Assembly (NCBI GenBank): GCA_938044775.1
Contig: CALIOE010000055.1
Location: forward strand, 1 to 32,238
Origin: an uncultured Rhizobiaceae group bacterium
GTDB lineage: Bacteria; Pseudomonadota; Alphaproteobacteria; Rhizobiales; Rhizobiaceae
Reading direction: 5' to 3'
Length of the DNA: 32,238 nt
Shown piece by piece: positions 1-8,419 of this stretch. The position numbers and the translations under genes are program-made. Every line of letters begins with the position of its first letter. Positions within the stretch are counted from its first letter, which is position 1. A model generated the notes under the pieces. It had not been told where the DNA came from. It searched no databases and saw only the letters and a list, made by a program, of their open reading frames with translations.

Positions 1-1524
1 TTCGTCTTTGATTCCGTTGCGGGCAAATAGCGTCGCAGCGACCCGGCCAAGCGCGATAACCGCGAAGCCGACAGCGAGGCCCGCAGCGGCGGCGTCACCA
101 GACGAGGCTACAATCTTGAAATAGACCAGTGCCCCGGCGGCTCCAGCTCCCAGAATTGAAGCAACCGCGCTGACCAAGCTGTGGATGTTTGACAACCAAA
201 CGGCCGCCACCAAGGGAGGGAACAGGCCTCCGGCTGACACCGCTACAGCCGCCAGCAGTATCTCGCCAGCATTCATCGGAAGAGTTCCAACCAGCAGAAA
301 GACGATGACACAGACTGCCAGGGCAGCTGCCCTGGTAGCAAATATGCTCTGCACGCCAGGGTCGAGCCGTCTCGACCGCCTGATACCACGAATGATCGTG
401 CTTGCCAGAGTAAGCAGTGTCGCTGCCAGGGCATTGTAGGCTATGAGCAGCAGCCCGACATAGGGCAGCATGAGCAGAACTTTCTGGCTCTGCAGGGCAG
501 AGGCAAGAGAGTTTGATGTGGGAACGGTTGATATCAGACCTATCGACAGCGGAAAAATGGCCAGTACAAGAAATACGACCAACGCAGAGAACGACAGTGT
601 TTGGATGGCCTCAACGGGTTTGTTGACGGTAGCCAGTCGCGAAAACCCCATGGGCAACGCAGAGAATCCCGCTGCCAATGCCAGAACTGCCAAAAACAGC
701 AGTCCGGAAGCAGGTGCCGCCAGAACCAAATCAGATGAATAGTTCAGCGGTGAGAAGTTTGTGGCAACTGACTGGGGAGCTGCAATGGAGACAATGCTCT
801 TGGGGAGAAAGGCGGTCAGGCTTGCCGGAACGATGATTGATATCAAAATCCATACCGACAGCACCGCGTTGACGATGACAAGGGAAAGCCATCCGCCGAC
901 GATTGCCGGAAGGACAGCGAGAAGAAGCACAAGGACTGCGGCATGAAATCTGGTCAGCCCCGCGAGATTGGCCATGACATCGCGCGCCACGCTGAACTCG
1001 GCAAGCACGATCAACGACAGCACCACCACCGATACGGTCAGCACAGAAAGTCCGGCAAACTGGTTGTTGTAGCGCCAATCAAAGAAGCCCGGAAGCGTGG
1101 CAACATTTGAGCGTCGAAACGCCATTGCAAAAAGGATGGCCTGGATCAGCAGACCCAAAACCAGAGCTGGCGCCAATACATATTTTGATGACAGACTCAG
1201 CCCCATAAGCAGGGTCAGAACTGCCCCGCCAATCCAATCCGCGCTGCCGCCCATGCCGATTGCAGGCACGTTGGCTGCCCGCCGGGCAAAGAAAAAGAGG
1301 TCTCCGATAATGGTTCGCCCCAGCCAGGCCAGCACGCTGACCCCAAGCGCGAAAAAGACAGCAAAGCCGATGTGAACCAGCTGTATCGGTAAACCGATCC
1401 TGTGCAGCACAAACAGCAGGGCGAAAAAAGCCGCGATTGCTGCACCGGCAAACCAGAGGATCAATAGAATTCGGTCAGGCTTGACCCGACTGTCCTGAGT
1501 TGGAAGGCTTTCAGCGAGATGCAT
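1..1524 (-). CDS. sodium:solute symporter-like permease (partial, C-terminus off left edge)
   Basis: The minus-strand frame is open from the ATG at 1524 to the left edge, giving 508 visible residues and no stop. The protein is strongly hydrophobic with many membrane-spanning segments. A stretch reading FFARRAANVPAIGMGGSADW, near residues 80-100, and a later GFFDWRY resemble the conserved first part of sodium:solute symporter (SSS, PutP/ActP) proteins, so it is probably a cation-coupled importer of a small organic acid or similar solute. The start overlaps the last codons of the upstream small membrane gene by 14 bp, which implies translational coupling. An SSS-type sensor kinase and its likely response regulator lie next door and may control it. 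The SSS core is divergent, so family membership is fairly likely but the substrate is unknown. Confidence 0.7.
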   Translation of the reverse strand, partial: MHLAESLPTQDSRVKPDRILLILWFAGAAIAAFFALLFVLHRIGLPIQLVHIGFAVFFALGVSVLAWLGRTIIGDLFFFARRAANVPAIGMGGSADWIGGAVLTLLMGLSLSSKYVLAPALVLGLLIQAILFAMAFRRSNVATLPGFFDWRYNNQFAGLSVLTVSVVVLSLIVLAEFSVARDVMANLAGLTRFHAAVLVLLLAVLPAIVGGWLSLVIVNAVLSVWILISIIVPASLTAFLPKSIVSIAAPQSVATNFSPLNYSSDLVLAAPASGLLFLAVLALAAGFSALPMGFSRLATVNKPVEAIQTLSFSALVVFLVLAIFPLSIGLISTVPTSNSLASALQSQKVLLMLPYVGLLLIAYNALAATLLTLASTIIRGIRRSRRLDPGVQSIFATRAAALAVCVIVFLLVGTLPMNAGEILLAAVAVSAGGLFPPLVAAVWLSNIHSLVSAVASILGAGAAGALVYFKIVASSGDAAAAGLAVGFAVIALGRVAATLFARNGIKDE

Positions 1525-1840
1525 TATCGATATTTGTTCCGCTGTCACCGTTGGGATTGCTGAAGTTGCTCAATGCCCCGCGCGTATCGTTCAAGCTGCT
1601 CTGCATTTGTCCGAAGGCTGCAATCAGGCAGACAGCGATCAACGGAAAAAGGGAAAACGCAACCCAGTTCAGGGTCGCTCTGTTCGCTTCCGCATTTTCC
1701 AGACTTAGGCACAGCGCCAGTGTGATGACCAGCGACAAAAGCAGAAATGCGCCCGCGAGAACACGGGTTTTCCGCCACCAGGTAAATCGTTTCCAGCTCT
1801 GCTTGAGCATTTTCTCAACAGCTTGTGGTGTTAGTGCCAT
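1511..1840 (-). CDS. small two-helix membrane protein paired with symporter
   Basis: A 109-residue protein starting MALTPQAVEKM. A TTG codon directly upstream (1843) could also initiate, but the ATG at 1840 is preferred. Two hydrophobic segments, at about residues 28-47 and 58-79, sit between a basic N-terminus (KQSWKRFTWWRKTR) and a polar C-terminal tail. I do not recognise the family. Its position directly before and overlapping an SSS-like permease is the arrangement seen for small accessory subunits of the DUF485/DUF4212 kind that accompany some SSS transporters, but the sequence does not obviously match either. It may be a membrane subunit or chaperone of the permease. No strong Shine-Dalgarno is visible; the leader contains a long palindrome (1852-1885). 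Confidence 0.65.
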   Translation of the reverse strand: MALTPQAVEKMLKQSWKRFTWWRKTRVLAGAFLLLSLVITLALCLSLENAEANRATLNWVAFSLFPLIAVCLIAAFGQMQSSLNDTRGALSNFSNPNGDSGTNIDNASR

Positions 1841-1851
1841 CAAGATGTGCC

Positions 1852-1885
1852 GCGCTTTCAGGAAAAGCGCAAGCGGTTGCGCTTT
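1852..1885. promoter_or_regulatory. nested inverted repeats in divergent promoter region
   Basis: AAAGCGCAA at 1864-1872 and TTGCGCTTT at 1877-1885 form a perfect 9-bp inverted repeat around GCGG. A third copy of the arm, GCGCTTT at 1852-1858, can pair with 1864-1870 instead. The element lies 12-45 bp upstream of the small membrane gene and about 130 bp before the response regulator start. It could be a tandem operator for a dimeric regulator or a leader RNA structure with two alternative hairpins. The rest of 1841-2011 holds no other gene. Confidence 0.5.
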
Positions 1886-2011
1886 CTTCCCGGTGTCCGA
1901 AAACTGAGCGCCCTGTCAGCCAGTGTGTCATATTGGACAAAAGTAGTACTTTTCACTAATTCTCGTTTGCGTGCCATCATTGTAAGAGCATTGGCGCTGG
2001 GAGGGTGCCTT

Positions 2012-2740
2012 ATGTCCGATAAGTCTGAAACTGCGCCGGGTGCGACCGACGACCGACCATCTGTCACATTGATTATTGTCGATGATCACCCGCTGTTTCG
2101 CGGCGCTATGCGCCAGGCCCTGAGCGGTGGTTCAGACAATTCGAGAATTGCTGGTCACGGAACTGTCGACATTCTGGAGGCTGGCGGGTTCGATGCTCTG
2201 CAGGCATCGCTGAATGCAGGGACCGAAATCGATCTTGTCATGCTTGATCTGACCATGCCCGGCGTCAGCGGGTTTTCCGGCCTTATGGCGCTTCGGGCCG
2301 AGTTTCCGACTCTGCCCGTTGTCATTGTTTCGGCGACTGATGATGCAGCCACTATCCGCCGGGCAATCGATCTTGGTGCCTCGGGCTTCATTTCGAAATC
2401 GTCCAGTATCGAAACCATTCGGGAAGCAATTTCGACCGTATTGAGCGGCGATGTCTGGCAGCCAGAGGGCTCAGCCATCAGCGGAGACGAAAACAAAGAA
2501 CTCGACGATCTGATCAAACGGCTCCGCAACCTCACGCCTCAACAGATGCGGGTTCTGGCCATGATCGGCCAGGGATTGCTCAACAAGCAGATTGCTTATG
2601 AACTGGGTGTGTCGGAAGCCACGGTAAAGGCGCATGTATCGGCGGTGCTTCAAAAGCTCAATGTAGACAGCCGAACACAGGCCGTTATTGCTGTTTCAAA
2701 ACTCGGGGCGGACATGATGGCTCAACAGGCCATACATTAA
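2012..2740 (+). CDS. NarL/LuxR-family two-component response regulator
   Basis: A 242-residue protein. An N-terminal receiver domain (about 17-140) has the acidic pair Asp24-Asp25 (IIVDDHPLFR), the phosphoacceptor Asp79 (MLDLTMPG) and the conserved Lys near 129 (GFISKSS). A C-terminal LuxR-type helix-turn-helix occupies about 171-236 (LTPQQMRVLAMIGQGLLNKQ, then GVSEATVKAHVSAVLQKL). The ATG at 2012 is chosen because GGGAGGG lies about 7 bases upstream and the receiver begins soon after; the frame extends further upstream but without a domain. It converges with the SSS-hybrid kinase gene (29 bp between stops), its probable partner, as in CrbS/CrbR-type systems that control acetate or other carbon use. 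It is divergent from the symporter genes, a plausible target. Confidence 0.93.
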   Translation: MSDKSETAPGATDDRPSVTLIIVDDHPLFRGAMRQALSGGSDNSRIAGHGTVDILEAGGFDALQASLNAGTEIDLVMLDLTMPGVSGFSGLMALRAEFPTLPVVIVSATDDAATIRRAIDLGASGFISKSSSIETIREAISTVLSGDVWQPEGSAISGDENKELDDLIKRLRNLTPQQMRVLAMIGQGLLNKQIAYELGVSEATVKAHVSAVLQKLNVDSRTQAVIAVSKLGADMMAQQAIH

Positions 2741-2769
2741 TTGTCGTCCAGCATCCGGGCGCAAGACGG

Positions 2770-5700
2770 CTATTCTGCAGGTTCCAATCTGGCCATGCGC
2801 CGTGCCGGGAACTGAAGAGAAAGCAGCGCCCGCAAAGCGGCCGGTTTAAGTGGTTTTGTGAGCAGCGTGATGTCCGCTGCAAGGGCAGCGTTTCGCACAT
2901 CGGCGCTGCGATCTGCGGTGATCAGCACAACCGGGAGGGCGCTGGAGATCCGGTTCCGAACAGCTGTCGCCACATCAAAACCGGTTTCCTCATCCAGATG
3001 ATAGTCAACCAGCAGGATGTCGGGTGTCAGGCCGTCAAACGCTTCGTTGAGGTCGTTCGACCCCGAGAATGTGTGAACGGTACATCCCCAACCTTCCAGA
3101 AGGGTGGCCATACCATCAAGAATTTTCGGTTCATTATCGACGCAGACGACTGCCAGATCAGAGAAGTGATAAGATGATTTCTGGGTCCGCGCAGCTTCCT
3201 GCGGCGCCTGCGTTTCCGGTACTGAGACTGCAAGCGGCACATCGACACGGAAGGACGATCCTTTGCCGATCTCAGACTGGATGGCGATTTCGTGGCCAAG
3301 AGTGTTGGCCAGACGTTTGACAATCGACAGGCCCAGGCCGAGTCCGGGCGCGACCCGCTTTCCTGCCTCGAGCCTACGAAATTCGTCGAAAATCACGGTT
3401 TCGTCTGACGCTGAAAATCCGCTGCCCGTGTCGGAAACCTCCAAAACGAGCATGTTCTTTCGTACACGCGCATCGAGGCTTACCGAGCCGCTTTGCGTGT
3501 ATTTTATGGCGTTGGAAACCAGGTTTTGAAGAAGTCGCCTGAGGAGGCTGTAGTCAGATCTTATGTGAAACCCGTTTTGAATGACCTTGAGCTCGAGTCC
3601 CTTTTCCTGGGCGATTGGGCTGAACTCAGCTTCCAGCCTCGTGAAGAGGCGGGTCACCGGAAATACCGAAACGTTTGGCGTGAGAATGCCTGAATCCAAA
3701 CGGGAGATCGCCAGAACCGAGCCAAGAATATCCTCCACTGATTCAAGTGCGTCATCGACGTTAGAGGCCAATTTCCGTGTATTTTCGTCAGGCAGTTGCT
3801 CAACCAGGGATGATGTGTAGAGCCGTGCTGCATTAAGCGGCTGAAGAATGTCGTGCCCGACTGCAGCCAGGAACTTCGTTTTCCCGATATTGGCCGCGTC
3901 GGCGGTTTCTCGTGCCTTTGCGAGGTCATCATTCAGTCGCGTGAGTTCCTCGGTTCGTTCGCGGACCCGCCTCTCCAGGGTCTCATTTGCTGTCTGCAGA
4001 ACACGAGAGGCTTCGACTCGTTCTGTGATGTCGTTCCATGAAATGACGAGGCCTCCATCGGGCATGGTCTTGGTGTGAACCTCGATGATCTTCGACGTTT
4101 GCGAGATCGTTATTTGCCAGGGCACATTTGGTTCGAGAAGGGGATGTGTCAGGTCCCGAGCATTGTCGTCAAGAGCAGCCGCATTCTCTTCAATTGCCTC
4201 TGCGAGTCGTGAAAGCGGCATTCCCACTTGCCCCATTTCGCTGGGCAATTGTAACAGATGGCGAAACTGACTGTTCCAGCTCGACAATCGGAACTCGCTG
4301 TCAAAAACACATATTCCCTGCTCCACGTGATTGATCGCAGTCTGCAGGAGGTCACGATTGTACTGCAGTGCTTCCGAAGCGTCATCAAGCAGCCGAATGG
4401 TGGTCTCTTCCACAGGTTCGTGTTTGCGCAACAGAAGTGAAATCACCAGTCTTGAGGATGCCGCTCCGATCGCGCTCGCGAGCAGTTGTTCGGCAAACTG
4501 GATTACCTGGTCATCGGCAAGCTCGCGTGGATCAAACTGCATCCCCTTCTCGCGGAAATACTCGTCGAACGAGCGATCGCATCGCTGATATCCGAGATAG
4601 TTGGACACTGTGCTTTTCAGCTCAGCATTGTTGATTGAACGGCCGCGATGGTCGTAGGCATTCTGCGGGGTCCGCTCGCGGATCCAGAAGACATTGGCCT
4701 GCATGCGTTCAATGGCCAGTGGTGCCCTTACAAGCGAGCCGAGGATGTAGAACAGAATGTTGGTCAGCAAACTGAAAATAACCCCATGATCGAGAGGCTG
4801 CATATTGCTTCCAAAGAGATTTTCGGGTCTTAGCCAGTCGGCATCCAGCAGGCCGAAGACCATCAGGCTGTTTTGCGCGTCGAGGACCGTGGGCAAAAAC
4901 AGAGTGTAGAACCATACGGCAAAACCGGCTGTCATACCCCATATGGCTCCTCGGGAAGTCGCTCGTCGCCATATCAGCCCACCAAAAAACGACGGAGCAA
5001 ACTGAGCCACAGCGGCGAAGGAGAGGAGTCCGATCGATGCAAGTGCAGCACTGTCACCCGCGACCTGAAAATAGGTATAGGCGAGTGCGAGAATCCCAAA
5101 GATCGCACCTCGACGAATGTTCAGCAGAACCGGCGTCATGTCACCTGATCTGCTGATCATTCGCTCCGTGCGGCCGTTTCTTCGATGCCGCAGCATGAGC
5201 GGTAGAACAATGTTGTTGGAGATCATGATGGCCAGAGCCACGCAGCCAACAATTACCATGGCGGTCGCCGCAGACATGCCGCCGACAAACACAGTGAGCG
5301 AAACAATGTAGGCATCCGAGTTCAGAGGCAGAGCGAGGACGTAATTGTCCGCGTCTACGCTCGCACCAAAGATCAGCATACCGGCAATGGCCACGGGAAC
5401 GACAAAAAGGTTAATCAGGACGAGATAGAGAGGAAACATCCACCGCGCTGCCTTCAGCTCGTCTTCCGAGTGATTTTCCACAATTCCCACGTGGAACTGA
5501 CGGGGTAGTAAGATAAAGGCACAAAAACTGAGCAGCACCGATATCCCGAAGGTTGACCAGCGCACGCCGCTGGAAAAAGAGCCTTGTACATAATCGGATT
5601 GTTGAGCCTGGACGACCAGGTCTCTCGGTCCGTCAAACAGAACGAACAGCACAAACAGGCCGACCGTGAGAAAGGCCAGAAGCTTGACGATAGACTCCAT

Positions 5701-6291
5701 TGCCACAGCGAGCATGAGTCCATCCTGGTGTTCCGTGGCGTCGGCATGCCGGGTTCCAAAGAGCACGGCAAACAGGGCAAGCAGAACGGATATCAACAAC
5801 GAAGTGTCGACCGGAGACCCGCCTCCATCCAAAAGGCTTGGTTGGTACTGGGCGATCATCGCGTCAACAGAGTTGGAGATCGCCTTCAGCTGGAGTGCAA
5901 TGTAGGGGACGGTTCCCAGAACCGCGATGACGGCGGCAACGGCGCCTGCGGCGGTACTTTTGCCATACCGCGATGCAATAAAGTCGGCGATCGATGTGAT
6001 CCGCTCTGCTTTGGAAACGCGCACTGTGTGCCGGAAAAGCGGGAACATCAGCGTCATCACAAGGACGGGCCCGATATAGATTGCGAGGAAGCTGAAGCCC
6101 GATGCAGCGGCCAGTCCAACCGATCCAAAAAAGGTCCATGAGGTGCAATAAATGGCGAGCGACAGGGCGTAAATCGTCGGGCGAGATTTCTGGTCGACAT
6201 TGTCCCTGCGCCGCTTGTCACCGTAGCTGGCGACAACAAACAGGGACAGCAGGTAGAGAACGGCGGTGAGCAGAATACCCCAGCCTAGCAT
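2770..6291 (-). CDS. SSS-transporter-fused hybrid sensor histidine kinase (CbrA/CrbS type)
   Basis: A 1173-residue membrane sensor. Residues 1 to about 525 form a multi-pass sodium:solute symporter domain. They are followed by a linker (about 550-640), a PAS-like domain (about 645-760, GICVFDSEFRLSSWNSQF) and a coiled coil (about 760-800). The HisKA domain has the phosphoacceptor His813 (GHDILQPLN). The ATPase domain shows an N-box near 923-931 (NLVSNAIKYT), DTGSGF at about 954-959 and a GLGLGLSI G-box near 983-990. A C-terminal receiver has phosphoacceptor Asp1096 (LLVDYHLD) and Lys1146 (TKPLKP). The start has a strong AGGAGG. This architecture is known from CbrA, CrbS and related kinases that sense or transport nutrients. 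Phosphotransfer to the adjacent NarL-type regulator is inferred from position; the ligand is unknown. Confidence 0.95.
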   Translation of the reverse strand: MLGWGILLTAVLYLLSLFVVASYGDKRRRDNVDQKSRPTIYALSLAIYCTSWTFFGSVGLAAASGFSFLAIYIGPVLVMTLMFPLFRHTVRVSKAERITSIADFIASRYGKSTAAGAVAAVIAVLGTVPYIALQLKAISNSVDAMIAQYQPSLLDGGGSPVDTSLLISVLLALFAVLFGTRHADATEHQDGLMLAVAMESIVKLLAFLTVGLFVLFVLFDGPRDLVVQAQQSDYVQGSFSSGVRWSTFGISVLLSFCAFILLPRQFHVGIVENHSEDELKAARWMFPLYLVLINLFVVPVAIAGMLIFGASVDADNYVLALPLNSDAYIVSLTVFVGGMSAATAMVIVGCVALAIMISNNIVLPLMLRHRRNGRTERMISRSGDMTPVLLNIRRGAIFGILALAYTYFQVAGDSAALASIGLLSFAAVAQFAPSFFGGLIWRRATSRGAIWGMTAGFAVWFYTLFLPTVLDAQNSLMVFGLLDADWLRPENLFGSNMQPLDHGVIFSLLTNILFYILGSLVRAPLAIERMQANVFWIRERTPQNAYDHRGRSINNAELKSTVSNYLGYQRCDRSFDEYFREKGMQFDPRELADDQVIQFAEQLLASAIGAASSRLVISLLLRKHEPVEETTIRLLDDASEALQYNRDLLQTAINHVEQGICVFDSEFRLSSWNSQFRHLLQLPSEMGQVGMPLSRLAEAIEENAAALDDNARDLTHPLLEPNVPWQITISQTSKIIEVHTKTMPDGGLVISWNDITERVEASRVLQTANETLERRVRERTEELTRLNDDLAKARETADAANIGKTKFLAAVGHDILQPLNAARLYTSSLVEQLPDENTRKLASNVDDALESVEDILGSVLAISRLDSGILTPNVSVFPVTRLFTRLEAEFSPIAQEKGLELKVIQNGFHIRSDYSLLRRLLQNLVSNAIKYTQSGSVSLDARVRKNMLVLEVSDTGSGFSASDETVIFDEFRRLEAGKRVAPGLGLGLSIVKRLANTLGHEIAIQSEIGKGSSFRVDVPLAVSVPETQAPQEAARTQKSSYHFSDLAVVCVDNEPKILDGMATLLEGWGCTVHTFSGSNDLNEAFDGLTPDILLVDYHLDEETGFDVATAVRNRISSALPVVLITADRSADVRNAALAADITLLTKPLKPAALRALLSLQFPARRMARLEPAE

Positions 6292-6557
6292 TTGTTCCTC
6301 CTCTTGCCGCCGTTGCGCCTCGCAAATAGCGGCGTCAAATCACCACACAGTGGCGATCAAGTCCAGAAAGGCGCGTCGGAAGGCCGTCCAGCTCGCCGTT
6401 TGCAAAACTATGGACAGTCCGCCGCGCAGGTTAACGTTTCGTTTACGATGTGCTAATGCCGCGCCATCAGGCGCATAAAATGCGGCTGATGATCAATTTG
6501 CCCGGTCTTTCTGGAGATGAAGCCGGGTCATGAATCATACTTCTGAGAGGGAAGAAC
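6292..6557. promoter_or_regulatory. divergent intergenic region, kinase / mscL
   Basis: These 266 bp separate the divergent kinase and mscL starts and must hold both promoters. A GAGAGGGA Shine-Dalgarno precedes mscL. A weak inverted repeat (CCCGG at about 6502, CCGGG at about 6525) lies in the probable mscL leader but has no T-tract. No convincing -35/-10 pair or gene was identified. Confidence 0.4.
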
Positions 6558-6983
6558 ATGCTAAACGAATTCAAAGAGTTTATCGCCAAGGGGAACGTTT
6601 TGGACCTGGCTGTCGGGGTCATTATCGGCGGGGCGTTTGCACTGATTACCGGGTCTTTGGTGGCCGATATCATTATGCCGATAGTCGGCGCCATATTCGG
6701 AGGTCTTGATTTCTCCAATTACTTCCTGGGCCTCGGTCCTGAAGTAACCGCCAGCACGCTCGAAGCTGCAAAAGAGCAGGGTGCAGTGCTCGCTTACGGC
6801 AGCTTCCTCACCGTGATTGTCAATTTCATCATCATCGCCTTCGTTATCTTTATGCTGGTTCGCTATGTGAACAAGATCCGGGCAAATATGGAGACAGCTG
6901 AGGCTGAAGCCGAGGAAGAGCCTGCGGCACCGGCCGAAGATATTGTTCTGCTGACAGAAATCCGCGACGCTTTGCGCAAGTAA
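6558..6983 (+). CDS. mscL: large-conductance mechanosensitive channel MscL
   Basis: A 141-residue inner-membrane channel that opens under high membrane tension to release solutes during hypo-osmotic shock. The N-terminal helix [20 protein letters not shown] and the pore-lining first transmembrane segment (about residues 15-45, [20 protein letters not shown]) match the family closely. A periplasmic loop (about 48-75), a second transmembrane segment (about 76-100) and an acidic Ala/Glu-rich linker with a terminal amphipathic helix ([12 protein letters not shown]) follow. Length is normal for MscL. It stands alone, with a good ribosome-binding site and its own intrinsic terminator, so it is probably monocistronic. 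Confidence 0.98.
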   Translation: MLNEFKEFIAKGNVLDLAVGVIIGGAFALITGSLVADIIMPIVGAIFGGLDFSNYFLGLGPEVTASTLEAAKEQGAVLAYGSFLTVIVNFIIIAFVIFMLVRYVNKIRANMETAEAEAEEEPAAPAEDIVLLTEIRDALRK

Positions 6984-7008
6984 TACCACTGAGCGAGTGT
7001 GAAAGAAG

Positions 7009-7035
7009 CCCGGGGCAGCAGCCTCGGGTTTTTTT
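7009..7035 (+). terminator. rho-independent terminator of mscL
   Basis: CCCGGGGC (7009-7016) pairs with GCCTCGGG (7021-7028) through 8 base pairs, one of them a G-U wobble, around an AGCA loop. Seven T residues follow directly (7029-7035). The hairpin begins 25 bp after the mscL stop, so it ends the mscL transcript before the aminotransferase gene. Confidence 0.9.
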
Positions 7036-7102
7036 GTTTCCAAAGTCTTGCAGCGTCTGCCGCCGCCGATAAGCTGGCGAAAATCGCAGGCGGAATCGGC
7101 TC

Positions 7103-8284
7103 ATGGAAAACTTAGAATCCCTTCGCGAAACGGCGGTCAATCTCGATGAAAGCGACATTGTCGCAATAGCGAATCGCGCTCGGGACAAACCGGGGATGAT
7201 ACCTTTGTGGGTGGGCGAGGGGGATGTTCCAACACCACAGTTTATCGTTGATGCGGCAAACAAATCGCTTGCAGATGGTGAAACCTTCTACACCTGGCAA
7301 CGCGGCATACCGGACCTGCGCGAGGCGCTGGCCGACTACCACAATCGACACTACGCGATAGCCGGTAACCCGGAACGCTTTTTCGTCACCGGCTCGGGAA
7401 TGCAGGCCATTCAACTCAGCCTGCAGGCGCTCGCCGACCCGGGCGATGAAATTGTCATGATCACGCCGTGCTGGCCGAACATTCACGCCGCAACCCAGGT
7501 GACCGGTGCCAGACCGATTCATGTGGAACTCGATTTTGGAACACAAGGCTGGTCACTGGACGTGGACAAACTCCTTCGCGCTGTTACTGCGAAAACCCGC
7601 GCAATTTTTGTGAATTCGCCATCCAATCCCACCGGATGGGTGGCCAGTGAGAGCACGCTCCAAACCATACTTGAATTTGCGCGCTCTCGCGGCTTGTGGA
7701 TCATTGCCGACGAAGTCTATTCACGTTTCGTCTATGACCAATTGGCCTTTCCTCTGGGGCGTGCAGCTTCATTTTATGATGTGATGGACGACGGCGACCG
7801 GGTTGTTTTTGTCAACACATTCTCCAAAAACTGGGCTATGACCGGCTGGCGCTGCGGGTGGATATCTGCTCCCCCCGAAATTGGCCAGGTGCTTGAAAAT
7901 CTCATTCAATATTCTACCTCGGGCGTTGCAACATTTATGCAGCGCGCGGCCGCAAGGGCTGTCCGTGACGGCGAGGCCTTTGTCGCTATGCAGGTGGCGC
8001 GGGCGCATCGGAACAGGGATCACCTCTGCTCCTCGCTTTTGCAAACAGGCAAGGTCAGCCTTGCGTGCCCGGAAGGTGCGTTTTATCTGTTTTTTCGGAT
8101 CGATGGGCATCCCGATTCCAGGGCCCTTTGTCTGGAGCTTGTAGAGAGTGCAAATATCGGGCTCGCACCGGGCACCGGATTTTACACCGGGGGAAGCGAG
8201 TTTGTGCGGCTTTGTTACATGCGGGATCCGTCTCAGATTGAGGAATCGACAAACCGACTGGTCGATTGGATCGGACGTATGTGA
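7103..8284 (+). CDS. class I/II PLP-dependent aminotransferase
   Basis: A 393-residue fold-type I aminotransferase of the aspartate aminotransferase-like group. Visible motifs are the substrate-loop GEGDVPTP (about 39-46), the Asn-Pro element NSPSNPTG (171-178), the PLP-ring Asp in IADEVYSRF (Asp203) and the Schiff-base Lys242 in NTFSKNWAMTGWRCGW. The C-terminal carboxylate-binding Arg lies in FVRLCYM. It probably moves an amino group between an L-amino acid and a 2-oxo acid in the cytosol; the substrate cannot be read from sequence. The start at 7103 gives a normal-length N-terminus but only a weak ribosome-binding site. It stands alone between mscL and the type I secretion genes. Confidence 0.9.
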   Translation: MENLESLRETAVNLDESDIVAIANRARDKPGMIPLWVGEGDVPTPQFIVDAANKSLADGETFYTWQRGIPDLREALADYHNRHYAIAGNPERFFVTGSGMQAIQLSLQALADPGDEIVMITPCWPNIHAATQVTGARPIHVELDFGTQGWSLDVDKLLRAVTAKTRAIFVNSPSNPTGWVASESTLQTILEFARSRGLWIIADEVYSRFVYDQLAFPLGRAASFYDVMDDGDRVVFVNTFSKNWAMTGWRCGWISAPPEIGQVLENLIQYSTSGVATFMQRAAARAVRDGEAFVAMQVARAHRNRDHLCSSLLQTGKVSLACPEGAFYLFFRIDGHPDSRALCLELVESANIGLAPGTGFYTGGSEFVRLCYMRDPSQIEESTNRLVDWIGRM

Positions 8285-8419
8285 GTTCCGGATTATGGCC
8301 CGACTACGGCCCAAAATCTTGACAAAGTGTAAGAAATGAAACGTTTATATGTTGGTGCATCCTTAAGACTATCAGTCTAACAAACAAATTGGCAGCATTT
8401 GCAACGGAGCACCTATTCG
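8285..8419 (+). promoter_or_regulatory. probable promoter region of type I secretion operon
   Basis: TTGACA at 8319-8324 is a good -35 element. An AT-rich TTTATA/TATATG stretch 19-21 bp downstream may serve as -10, although the spacing is long. A short inverted repeat, AGACT-ATC-AGTCT (8366-8378), lies about 40 bp before the ABC gene start and could be a regulator site. Confidence 0.4.

Noticed and set aside
185..1451. Short open frames on both strands in the first 1.5 kb
   Set aside because: They are shadows of the minus-strand permease frame, which is open continuously from 1524 to the edge and encodes coherent membrane helices.
5584..6141. 185-codon open frame opposite the sensor kinase
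   Set aside because: It is antisense to well-conserved SSS-domain codons and its translation is a His/Gln/Arg/Gly-rich mixture without recognisable structure.
6500..6530. Inverted repeat before mscL as a terminator
   Set aside because: Only five uninterrupted pairs with a bulge and no T-run; it is noted as a weak feature of the leader.
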